NCBI GenBank assembly: GCA_902803315.1
Contig: CADCPM010000096.1
Span: 1 to 64,000 of the forward strand
DNA length: 64,000 bases
DNA from: an uncultured Coriobacteriaceae bacterium
Lineage (GTDB): Bacteria; Actinomycetota; Coriobacteriia; Coriobacteriales; Atopobiaceae
Direction: 5' to 3'
Notes under the pieces: model-generated
Told to the model about the DNA's origin: nothing
The model's input: the letters and a program-made list of their open reading frames with translations, nothing else
Database searches by the model: none
Made by a program: the position numbers and the translations under genes
Shown: one piece after another, positions 50,302 to 57,879 of the stretch
How the letters are laid out: each line of letters starts with the position of its first letter
Position numbering within the stretch: the stretch's first letter is position 1

Positions 50302-51435
50302 TCATCGGCTGCGAGCAGGTGGAAATGCGAGCCACAAGTCCAACAGCGCCAAGGCCATTGCAGCCTCAGCGATGGGGACCGCGCGTGCCGCAACGCACGG
50401 GTCGTGGCGGCCGCGCACCTGCAGTGTGGCGGGCTTCCCGCTCACAAGATCTACCGAATCCTGGGCAAGGCCAATGCTGGGGGTGGGCTTAACGGCCATG
50501 CGAAAGAGCACGGGCGCACCCGACGAGATGCCGCCAAGCGAACCGCCCGCGTTGTTCGTCCGCGGACAAGGCTTGTTGTTACGCAGCTCATAGGCATCGT
50601 TGTTCTGCGAGCCCCGCATTTGGGCAACTGCGAAGCCTGCCCCAAACTCGATGCCCTTGACGGCAGGTATGCCAAACACGATGCGTGCCACGCTTCCCTG
50701 GATGCCGTCGTAGCGAGGACCGCCCACTCCTGCGGGAAGGCCTGTGGCCACACACTCGACGGCACCTCCCACCGAATCCCGTCCCTGGCGAGCCTGCTCT
50801 ATGGCTTGCTTCATGCGATCGCCCGCCACGGGGTCTATGGTGGGAAACGCGCCCTTGTCTTGACCCGCGCGTAAGACGTCGATTTGGCGGTTGAGTGCCT
50901 GCTGTGACGCTTGGGTGTTTTCAAGTGCGCAGAATGGCTCGTCCGTGACGTGCTCCACCTGCGACACATGTGCCGCGATGCGCACGCCTCTTTGGCTTAG
51001 GACCTGCAACGCAATGCCGCCCGCCACGCATAGCGGTGCGGTAAGGCGTGCCGAGAAGTGCCCACCTCCGCGTATGTCGTGGACGTCTCTCCACTTTTCC
51101 CAAGCGGCGAAGTCGGCGTGTCCGGGTCGGGGGACACGTCGCATCTCGTCGTAGTCACCAGAGCGCACGTTGGTGTTCTGTATGATTGCCGCCAACGGCG
51201 TGCCGCAGGTTTGGCCACGTTCGTTGAGACCGCTTACGATGCTTGGCGCGTCCGCCTCCTTGCGCGGCGTCGACCAGGCATTGCGTCCGGGGGCGCGCCT
51301 GTCCATGAATCTCTGGAGCTCTTGGAGGTCCAGATGAAAGCCCGAGGGCAGTCCCTCAATTACACACCCGATGGCGGGGGAGTGCGACTGTCCGAAAATC
51401 TGAACGCGCAATGCGGTTCCAAACGTCGATGACAT
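50302..51435 (-). CDS. aroC: Chorismate synthase
   Basis: This is a 377-residue protein with GAAGGG before the ATG. FGTALRVQIFGQSHSPAIGC, RRAPGRNAWSTPRKEADAP, PRPGHADFAAWEKW, DIRGGGHFSARLTAPLCVAG and NNAGGSLGGISSGAPVLFRM are the conserved FMN- and EPSP-binding blocks. The GQSHS variant of the usual GESHG motif is, from memory, seen in chorismate synthases of some gut anaerobes. It makes chorismate from EPSP. Six bases separate it from aroA. Confidence 0.95.
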   Translation of the reverse strand: MSSTFGTALRVQIFGQSHSPAIGCVIEGLPSGFHLDLQELQRFMDRRAPGRNAWSTPRKEADAPSIVSGLNERGQTCGTPLAAIIQNTNVRSGDYDEMRRVPRPGHADFAAWEKWRDVHDIRGGGHFSARLTAPLCVAGGIALQVLSQRGVRIAAHVSQVEHVTDEPFCALENTQASQQALNRQIDVLRAGQDKGAFPTIDPVAGDRMKQAIEQARQGRDSVGGAVECVATGLPAGVGGPRYDGIQGSVARIVFGIPAVKGIEFGAGFAVAQMRGSQNNDAYELRNNKPCPRTNNAGGSLGGISSGAPVLFRMAVKPTPSIGLAQDSVDLVSGKPATLQVRGRHDPCVAARAVPIAEAAMALALLDLWLAFPPARSR

Positions 51436-51441
51436 GGCTTC

Positions 51442-52719
51442 TTACCCTTCGCTTTCGGAAGAGAGGCTGACTCTTCCCCCGAGGCTCGCATAGTCCTGCC
51501 AAAACGTGGGATAGGACTTGGCGACGCACTCGGCATCCGTGATGACAACGTCGCCTGTGGCATGGGTGGCCATCACGGCACCCATCATGGCGATGCGATG
51601 GTCGTTGCAGGCGTCTATGACGCCGCCACTCAGACATTCGACTCCTCGTATTACGAGGTCGTCCTCCATGATGCGGGCATGTCCGCCTAGGGCGTTGATG
51701 GCCGCGCTTACAGATGCGAGGCGATCGGATTCCTTGAGGCGCAGCCTGCTTGCATTGGTGAGCTTGCTGGTTCCTGGCGCGGTGGCGGCTATGGCGGCAA
51801 GGGGAGGAACGAGATCGGGTATGGCGCCAACGTCTATGCGTGCCGCACGCGGGTTGTCCAAGGTGGCGCGTACGGCATCCGTACGACGGGCGATGCGTGC
51901 GCCAAAGCCGGCGAGTGCAGCAAGGATGGCTCGGTCGCCCTGCGGGCTTGTGGGATCGAGCCCAAATACCGTGAGCCCCTCTTGCTCGAGCGTTCCTGCC
52001 GCCAGCCAAAAGGCCGCGTTGGACCAGTCGCCTTCCACAACGCACCTGATTGGGGCAACCAGTGTCTTGGGATCCACGAAGAATCGCTCGTAGGTAACGC
52101 CTTCGTATACTACGCTGCCACAAGACACGTCCTGTCCAAACAGCTCCAAGGCGCGTGTGGTTAGGGTTATGTAGGGCCTCGACTGCACGGGCGTGCTTAC
52201 CCAAATCTCCGAAGGCCTGCCAAGAACCGAGGTGGCGAGGAGCAGGCCGCTCACGTACTGCGAGGAGACGTCACCCGGCAACACGAACCGACCGGGCGTG
52301 AGCTTGCCGGTCGCGAGGATGGAATGCCCCTCCTTCCTAAGGGCTATGCCATGGTTGTAGAGCTCGCGGTCCAATGGCGCGAGCGGACGTTCCATGAGCC
52401 TTCCGTGGCACTCAAAGCGAGCGTGTATGCCCAGCGCACAGGCAACGGGAAGAAGAAACCTTAAGGTCGTGCCGGACTCACCGCAATCCAATACGCAGAA
52501 TTCGCCATCCTTGTGGCTTGGGTCTTGTGAGTGTCTAACGTCCTGTAAAGCCTGCAGGCAGCGGGCAGTGGCCTCGATGTCGAGCGAGGTCGTGTTGCAT
52601 ACGAACTCGCAGGGCTGGTCTGCCAGCATTGCCAGCACGAGCAGACGATGTGCCATGGACTTTGACGACACGGCCTCGACGGAGCCACGTAGCACGGAAG
52701 GGCGTATGCTCGCGTTCAT
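51442..52719 (-). CDS. aroA: 3-phosphoshikimate 1-carboxyvinyltransferase (EPSP synthase)
   Basis: This is a 425-residue protein; the ATG at 52719 overlaps the aroB stop (ATGA) and has GGAGG upstream, so it is preferred to the more upstream ATG. SVEAVSSKSMAHRLLVLAML (S3P-binding Lys-Ser), LDCGESGTTLRFLLPVACAL (the GxSGTT-like loop), GDVSSQYVSGLLLA, RLRLKESDRLASV and DHRIAMMGAVMA are standard. It condenses shikimate 3-phosphate with PEP. No glyphosate-resistance feature is asserted. Confidence 0.95.
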   Translation of the reverse strand: MNASIRPSVLRGSVEAVSSKSMAHRLLVLAMLADQPCEFVCNTTSLDIEATARCLQALQDVRHSQDPSHKDGEFCVLDCGESGTTLRFLLPVACALGIHARFECHGRLMERPLAPLDRELYNHGIALRKEGHSILATGKLTPGRFVLPGDVSSQYVSGLLLATSVLGRPSEIWVSTPVQSRPYITLTTRALELFGQDVSCGSVVYEGVTYERFFVDPKTLVAPIRCVVEGDWSNAAFWLAAGTLEQEGLTVFGLDPTSPQGDRAILAALAGFGARIARRTDAVRATLDNPRAARIDVGAIPDLVPPLAAIAATAPGTSKLTNASRLRLKESDRLASVSAAINALGGHARIMEDDLVIRGVECLSGGVIDACNDHRIAMMGAVMATHATGDVVITDAECVAKSYPTFWQDYASLGGRVSLSSESEG

Positions 52720-53825
52720 GACCGTGCCTCCGTGGTGCCGCATCCCAGGCGTACAACCTCTTCAAGCTCCTCGAGCGTTACGCTGCGCAAGGAAACCTTG
52801 CCGATGCGCTCGGGGACGACCAGGTTGACGGTAGCGCCATGACGCTTCTTGTCGTGGGTCGCGTAACGCATGATGGTCTGCGCCGGCAAGTCGGTGTCGA
52901 TGGGAAGGCCGTGGGCCTCGCAGGCTTGCTCGATAAGTCTCGCGCAGCCTTGTTGCGTCCATCCCAAGCGTTCGGCTCCGCGAGCCACGCAACAGAGCCC
53001 CGCGGCAACCGAGGACCCGTGGCCAAGTTGGTAGTCGCTTGCCGCTTCGATGGCGTGTCCCAAGGTATGCCCGAGGTTGAGCGTTTGTCTGAGTCCGCGT
53101 TCGTGCTCGTCGGCGTTCACGACGTCTCGCTTGATCCTTACGTTTTGGGCAACGATGCGCGCCATCTGCGTGTCGTCTGTGCTGGGATCATTTACGGGAT
53201 GCGCGACTATATGCTCAAAAAGTGCAGGGTCGGCCAGCGCGCCGTGCTTTACGATCTCACCGCATGAATCCGTAAGAAGTTCGTGGCTAAGGGTGTGCAG
53301 GCATTCTACGTCGGCCACTACCACGCGGGGATGCAGGAAGGCGCCGGCCAGGTTCTTCCCTGACCGCAGGTCCACGGCGGTCTTTCCGCCTACCGACGAG
53401 TCCACCATGGCCAAAAGCGACGTGGGAACCTGGGCCACCTTGATGCCGCGCAGGTAAAGGGATGCGGCAAGGCCAGCCATGTCGCCGCATACACCGCCTC
53501 CCAGTGCAACTACCACGTCGTCACGCGAGAGCTCGGCTTGCGCCAGCTCCTCGAGGATGCTCTCGAGCGTGGAGAATCGCTTGTTGCGCTCTCCCGCGGG
53601 GAAGGTAATGAGGCAGGTTCGGTAGCCTGCGCCTTCGAGCGAGGACATCACGCGCTCGGCATAGAGCGGGGCGACGTTTGAGTCGCTAATCACGGCGGCC
53701 ACCCTGCCTCCAGCGGCGTTGCGCACCAGTGGTCCCACATCGTCCAAGATGCCGCATCCGACGTGCACGTCGTAGTCGCTGGTAGGTGTGTGCACGCCTA
53801 CCACGTGCGCGCTTTGCTCACTCAT
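52716..53825 (-). CDS. aroB: 3-dehydroquinate synthase
   Basis: This is a 369-residue protein; the ATG overlaps the tyrA stop (ATGA) and GGAGG lies upstream. ALGGGVCGDMAGLAASLYLR, QVPTSLLAMVDSSVGGKTAV, GKNLAGAFLHP, SCGEIVKHG, DEHERGLRQTLNLGHTLGHA and LGHGSSVAAG are the NAD, zinc and substrate blocks, with the zinc ligands (Glu, His, His) present. It converts DAHP to 3-dehydroquinate. Confidence 0.95.
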   Translation of the reverse strand: MSEQSAHVVGVHTPTSDYDVHVGCGILDDVGPLVRNAAGGRVAAVISDSNVAPLYAERVMSSLEGAGYRTCLITFPAGERNKRFSTLESILEELAQAELSRDDVVVALGGGVCGDMAGLAASLYLRGIKVAQVPTSLLAMVDSSVGGKTAVDLRSGKNLAGAFLHPRVVVADVECLHTLSHELLTDSCGEIVKHGALADPALFEHIVAHPVNDPSTDDTQMARIVAQNVRIKRDVVNADEHERGLRQTLNLGHTLGHAIEAASDYQLGHGSSVAAGLCCVARGAERLGWTQQGCARLIEQACEAHGLPIDTDLPAQTIMRYATHDKKRHGATVNLVVPERIGKVSLRSVTLEELEEVVRLGCGTTEARS

Positions 53826-54739
53826 TGACCCTCGACCTCCTTCTTGCGCCGGTCTCCTTCTTCCAGCAGGCTCTTGAGTCGCTCGGCATCGTTGTTGTCG
53901 ATAGCGTCTTTGTACTGCTGGAGGTTGCGAATAAGAATGCCGATTTCCTCAGAGAGGTAGTCGCCATTTTCCAAAAAGAGCTCGGTCCACATTTGTGCGT
54001 TGAGGCGAGCCACGCGTGTGAGGTCACGGTAGCTCCCTGCCGAGAAGCCCTTGTGCACCTTTGCGGAAGGACTCTTTACATAGGCGTTGGACACCACATG
54101 GGCAAGCTGGGAGGTGAATGCGATCACCTCGTCGTGGTGTTCGGCCGTACTTAAGGTGTAGGAGCCAAATCCGCAGGGTTCGAGCAGTGTCTTAAGCCGT
54201 GCGAGGATGTCCACGCGCACGAAGTCGTCCATGTTTTCTGGAGGAACCACGACCATGGGCGCGCCATAGAACATGTTTGCGCGCGTGTATGCGAAACCCG
54301 AGTATTGCGTGCCGGCCATGGGGTGGCAGCCGATGAAGTGCCACTCGTAGTCTTGGGCGATGGCAAAGCAGTCGCGGCAGATGTTGCGCTTCACGCCAAC
54401 CACGTCGATGACGATCGCTCCCGGCGAGATCCTATCCCGCATCTTGCGAAGCCACTCCACCGATACCTGGGGGTAGCCTGCCAATATTATGAGTTCGCAG
54501 GTTGGAACGATGTCGTTGGTCAACTCGCCGTCCACGCATTCGGCCATGGCGAGCTCGACCGTCGAACGTGTGCGGTTCCAGGCAAACACCTCGCGTCCGC
54601 CCTCGTGCAGTCCTTTGGCGAAGGAGCCGCCGATGAGGCCCAGTCCTAGCACACCTACGCGGTTACGGACGAAGGTGGCATCTTCGGGAACGCTTGGCGT
54701 TACGTGCCCATTCATGCCATGCGTCGAATTCGCTGCCAT
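53822..54739 (-). CDS. tyrA: Prephenate/arogenate dehydrogenase
   Basis: This is a 305-residue protein; GAGGAA lies before the ATG, two bases after the DAHP-synthase-like gene. VGVLGLGLIGGSFAKGL is the NAD loop; ELIILAGYPQVSVEWL and IVIDVVGVKRNIC follow; FIGCHPMAGTQYSGFAYTRA contains the catalytic His; the helical C-terminal dimer domain completes the standard TyrA. No fused mutase or ACT domain. It makes 4-hydroxyphenylpyruvate or tyrosine; cofactor and substrate preference are not decided. Confidence 0.92.
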   Translation of the reverse strand: MAANSTHGMNGHVTPSVPEDATFVRNRVGVLGLGLIGGSFAKGLHEGGREVFAWNRTRSTVELAMAECVDGELTNDIVPTCELIILAGYPQVSVEWLRKMRDRISPGAIVIDVVGVKRNICRDCFAIAQDYEWHFIGCHPMAGTQYSGFAYTRANMFYGAPMVVVPPENMDDFVRVDILARLKTLLEPCGFGSYTLSTAEHHDEVIAFTSQLAHVVSNAYVKSPSAKVHKGFSAGSYRDLTRVARLNAQMWTELFLENGDYLSEEIGILIRNLQQYKDAIDNNDAERLKSLLEEGDRRKKEVEGQ

Positions 54740-54741
54740 GG

Positions 54742-55767
54742 CTATTCCTCACTTGTCTGTGTTGCCAGCGCTGAGCGTATGCCAAGCATGCCGCGCACCG
54801 TGGAGGAAAGCATATCTGTCGTAAGCGCCCGGTCGTCGTCCGAGAGGTCGTTGGGTTGTTCAGTGTGTACCTCCAGCTGAACGCCATCCGCACCTGCCGC
54901 CGTTGCCGAAAAGGCCAGTGGCGGTGCGTACCTCGCATAGTTCGCGGAGTGCGTGGGCTCTGCCAAGACGGGCAGATGCGAGAGGTACTTAAGGATAGGA
55001 ATGGCGTTCACGTCAAAGGTTCGCTGGGTGCGCGTCTCGAAAGTTCGAATCCCACTCTCACAGAGCATAACGTTGGGATTGCCCTCGCTCATTACGTATT
55101 CCGCTGCCATAAGCAGGTCGTCTATGGTGCCTGCGGGCCCTCGCTTGAGTAGCACAGGCGTGGTGGTCTTTCCTACCTCGCGCAAGAGACAGGGGTTCTG
55201 TGCGTTCCGCGCGCCAACCTGTATGACATCGATGCCCTTCTGAACGAACAGGGGAACGTCGCGCGTGTCGAGTACCTCCGCGATTACGGGCAGGTCGAGT
55301 TCATTTCCCACCTCGGCAAGCAAGTCGAGACCCTTATCGCCCATGCCCTGATAGGAATACGGGGAAGTGCGGGGGACATAGGCACGACCGCGCAGCATCG
55401 TGGCGCCAGCCTCTTTGGCTCGTACGCATGCCTCCAAGAGCGTGGTGTCCTCCATGGTGTCCATGCTGGCAACGACCGTAAGACTTCCGTCTCCCACAAG
55501 CACGTCGTGGCCGCAATCGACCACGGTGTCGTTGGGATGGAAGGATCGACTCGCCTTTTTGAACGGTTCCGAGACGCGCTGGACGCTGCGAATGATGCTC
55601 ATGGATTCGAGGAGGAAGGGGTCCATCTGAGAGGTGTCGCCAATGATGCCCACGATCGTCTCGTTGTCGCCGCGACTTACATGGGTTTTGAATCCCTGCC
55701 CGTGTATCCACTGTAATAGGTGGCCAAGCTGCTCCTCTGTGGCCGATTGCCTTACCACGGCTATCAT
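54742..55767 (-). CDS. aroF: DAHP synthase-family protein (class I, AroF/B. subtilis AroA type) with altered active site
   Basis: This is a 341-residue protein; AAGGAGGTAG lies before the ATG. Residues 1-75 resemble the N-terminal ferredoxin-like regulatory domain; residues 95-335 form the barrel: RGRAYVPRTSPYSYQGMGDK, DVIQVGARNAQN, PVLLKRGPAGTI, MLCESGIRTFETRTQ, LAEPTHSANYARY and GADGVQLEVH. Compared with the family consensus, the metal-ligand Cys of the GPC motif is gone (ASMD at 100-103), the PEP-binding Lys of KPRTSP is Val131, and DPSH is EPTH. His273, Glu299 and Asp310 remain. As the first gene of the aromatic operon it should make DAHP from PEP and erythrose 4-phosphate, but the changes make that uncertain. 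Confidence 0.82.
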   Translation of the reverse strand: MIAVVRQSATEEQLGHLLQWIHGQGFKTHVSRGDNETIVGIIGDTSQMDPFLLESMSIIRSVQRVSEPFKKASRSFHPNDTVVDCGHDVLVGDGSLTVVASMDTMEDTTLLEACVRAKEAGATMLRGRAYVPRTSPYSYQGMGDKGLDLLAEVGNELDLPVIAEVLDTRDVPLFVQKGIDVIQVGARNAQNPCLLREVGKTTTPVLLKRGPAGTIDDLLMAAEYVMSEGNPNVMLCESGIRTFETRTQRTFDVNAIPILKYLSHLPVLAEPTHSANYARYAPPLAFSATAAGADGVQLEVHTEQPNDLSDDDRALTTDMLSSTVRGMLGIRSALATQTSEE

Positions 55768-55925
55768 CGCGCTACCTCCTTGCTTTTGCTTTGAATCGGC
55801 CTATGGTAGCACGTGGCCGCGAGGGGGTATCGATTGTGCGCGAGCACGTAACAAAGCGGCCAAAGACCGCGCGTGCCCTTTGGTGGAGTGTTCGAGCGCG
55901 AGCCATTCGGCTCATGAAATGGATA

Positions 55926-55974
55926 ATGCCCGATATTGTCCGCAGTGTTGGGGACTGCGGACAATATCGGGCAT
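55926..55974. terminator. Perfect 20-bp hairpin between the deacetylase gene and the aromatic operon
   Basis: atgcccgatattgtccgcag and ctgcggacaatatcgggcat pair perfectly around a nine-base loop, just after the deacetylase stop. The rest of 55768-55925 probably holds the promoter of the aromatic operon; I could not fix its boxes. Confidence 0.6.
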
Positions 55975-55999
55975 CTTTCAGGCGAGCTTTGGCAAATGA

Positions 56000-57199
56000 C
56001 TAGGCGGCGGGCAGGCCGTAGGAGAGAAGCTCGTCCACGGTTACGAACGTATAGCCCTGCTCTGCGAGCTTGGGCAACGCCTTCTTAAGAGCCTCAACGG
56101 TCTGCGAGCGATCGCCGCCACCGTCATGCATGAGGATTACCTGACCTGGCTGAACCGACATGATCATGTTGTAAATGGCATCGGTGCCGGGACGCTTCCA
56201 GTCCTCGGTGTCCACGTCCCAACCAATCTCGGCATCCACGTAATCCCAAAGGATGGAGATGCTGTCGCCAAAGAAGTTGCCGCCGGGAGCGCGCAGGATG
56301 TGCGCGGGCTCTTCGCCAAGAGCATCCTTAATGGCGGCATAGCCCTTCTGGATCTCCTGCACCTGCTCGTCGGCGCTCATCTTGTTTATGCTCACGCCCT
56401 CTCCGGAACCTGCTGCGTGGTCCCAAGTGTGTGTGCAGACTTGGCAACCCATCTCTTTTGCTCGCTTTAGCGGGGCGGGAGTCGAGGCAATTTGGCTGCC
56501 GATGGTAAAGAACGTTGCCTTGGCGTTGTTCTGTTCGAGTACGTTTAGAATGGCGTCGGTGGTCTCGGGCCATGGGCCGTCGTCAAACGTGAGCGCAATC
56601 GCCCTGTTTGCGGGCTTTGCGGTATAGATGCGGTATCCAGCGTTAACGGGCTGTTCGGTAACCTCCTCGACCTTCTTTCCCGAAACATTGCCCGTCTTCG
56701 TTACGCGCTTGCCGTCCTTGCCGTCGGAAAGAAGGTGGATGGAGCCGTTCCAATAGGCAGAGAAGCTGCGATCGCCCTCGTCGGTTTGGTGGGGAATCGC
56801 TTCCTCGGAAACGGTAGCGTCCTCGGTGGCGTCTTCGCCATCGCCAATTTCCACCTTGGCGTTGTTGGTGAGGGGCGTGTTCACGTCGGCGGCGTTACCG
56901 TTAATGGTCACCGAGCACCTTTGGCCGCCGCCCTCCGTGAGCAAAGAGCCGTCCACGGCAAGTAGGTTGCCAGCCTTGGGAGACGCAATGCCTTGGTCCA
57001 GGAGCTTTTGAACCGTGTCGCCACGATGAAGCTTAACGGCCTGGCCGTTTGCGGTCACGGTAAACGTCATGAAGTGGTTGTAGGCAAAGTATCCTCCTGC
57101 GCCAAGGACGCCGAGTATGAGCACTACTACGAGGAAGACAACAAAGGGATTGCGCTTCTTACGTCGAGTTACCTGCTCTGCCATATGCTTTGCGGCCAT
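56000..57199 (-). CDS. Membrane-anchored polysaccharide deacetylase
   Basis: This is a 399-residue protein; AGAGGGA lies before the ATG. A basic start and one membrane helix (PFVVFLVVVLILGVLGAGGY) anchor it with the catalytic part outside. Residues 50-195 form two small extracellular segments. The NodB domain follows from about 200: AIALTFDDGPWPETTDAILN (motif 1, D-D), HTWDHAAGSG (motif 2, H-x3-H), LRAPGGNFFGDS (motif 3), DVDTEDWKRPG (motif 4) and ILMHDGGGDRSQTVEALKKA (motif 5, His). It probably removes acetyl groups from peptidoglycan or another wall glycan. It lies upstream of the aromatic operon on the same strand, separated by a hairpin. Confidence 0.9.
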   Translation of the reverse strand: MAAKHMAEQVTRRKKRNPFVVFLVVVLILGVLGAGGYFAYNHFMTFTVTANGQAVKLHRGDTVQKLLDQGIASPKAGNLLAVDGSLLTEGGGQRCSVTINGNAADVNTPLTNNAKVEIGDGEDATEDATVSEEAIPHQTDEGDRSFSAYWNGSIHLLSDGKDGKRVTKTGNVSGKKVEEVTEQPVNAGYRIYTAKPANRAIALTFDDGPWPETTDAILNVLEQNNAKATFFTIGSQIASTPAPLKRAKEMGCQVCTHTWDHAAGSGEGVSINKMSADEQVQEIQKGYAAIKDALGEEPAHILRAPGGNFFGDSISILWDYVDAEIGWDVDTEDWKRPGTDAIYNMIMSVQPGQVILMHDGGGDRSQTVEALKKALPKLAEQGYTFVTVDELLSYGLPAA

Positions 57200-57283
57200 G
57201 ATGTCCCTCTCTTCGTTTGTGGTTCGTATGGACTTGTGGCAAAACCGATTATAACGCTTTGCGCTTGTTGTGCACGTTTGGCA

Positions 57284-57402
57284 TTGTCGCCCTGCGCACC
57301 GCCCTGCGCCGTCCCCGCACGCGGCGACTCACGAAGTGAGCGAGCGAAGCGAGCGCGGAGCCCCGTGCGGGGACGGCGCAGGGCGGTGCGCAGGGCGGCA
57401 AA
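57284..57402. repeat. Variable-arm palindromic element, copy 6
   Basis: Core 57323-57362. The arms (57284-57322 and 57363-57402) pair almost perfectly over some 37 bases (for example cgccctgcgcaccgccctgc against gcagggcggtgcgcagggcg). Confidence 0.88.
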
Positions 57403-57416
57403 AGGTTCGGTGGCTG

Positions 57417-57516
57417 ACGCCCCGCACCCGAGATGCTGCCCGCACGCGGCGACTCACGAAGTGAGCGAGCAAGGCGAGCGCGGAGCCGCATGCGGGCAGC
57501 ATCTCGGGAGCGGGGG
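57417..57516. repeat. Variable-arm palindromic element, copy 7
   Basis: Core 57448-57487 with one change. Arms ccccgcacccgagatgctgc (from 57420) and gcagcatctcgggagcgggg pair closely. It lies only 14 bases after copy 6, in the same orientation, yet the arms are unrelated. Confidence 0.88.
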
Positions 57517-57606
57517 AGTGGACGGAGGCGTTCGGTATGCGCGTTCGACGTGGATTTGTTGGCAGGTTGCTTGCATGGCGGCTCAAGTGCTACACTGTGC
57601 CCAATT

Positions 57607-57683
57607 GCCCCCATAGCTCAGTGGATTAGAGCGTCTGCCTCCGGAGCAGAAGGCCGCAGGTTCGAGCCCTGTTGGGGGTACCA
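57607..57683 (+). tRNA. tRNA-Arg (anticodon CCG)
   Basis: The cloverleaf is complete. The acceptor GCCCCCA pairs with TGGGGGT (one G-T), the D stem GCTC/GAGC, the anticodon stem TCTGC/GCAGA with loop CTCCGGA, and the T arm GCAGG-TTCGAGC-CCTGT. The 3' ACCA is encoded. Anticodon CCG reads CGG. Confidence 0.95.
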
Positions 57684-57692
57684 GGAAAAACG

Positions 57693-57724
57693 GCAGGTCG
57701 CACGTACTGTTCGGCCTGCTTTTT
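57693..57724 (+). terminator. Intrinsic terminator after tRNA-Arg
   Basis: gcaggtcg and cggcctgc form an 8-bp stem (one G-T) around about 11 bases, followed by tttttg. It starts ten bases after the CCA end. Confidence 0.75.
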
Positions 57725-57879
57725 GTATGCGTCGGCTTTATCTGCCCCAATCGTATTGGCATATCACGGCCTAAATACCCAAACACGCAGCACAAATTCG
57801 CCAGTAACCAAAAGCCGCGAACCTGTACAATAGCGTGGTTGACATTGCAATTGCATGGTTTTGGATGGACGGTTGGTAC

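Noticed and set aside
50029-50874. Plus-strand open frame of 281 codons
   Set aside because: Antisense to aroC and the start of pheA; no domain and no ribosome site.
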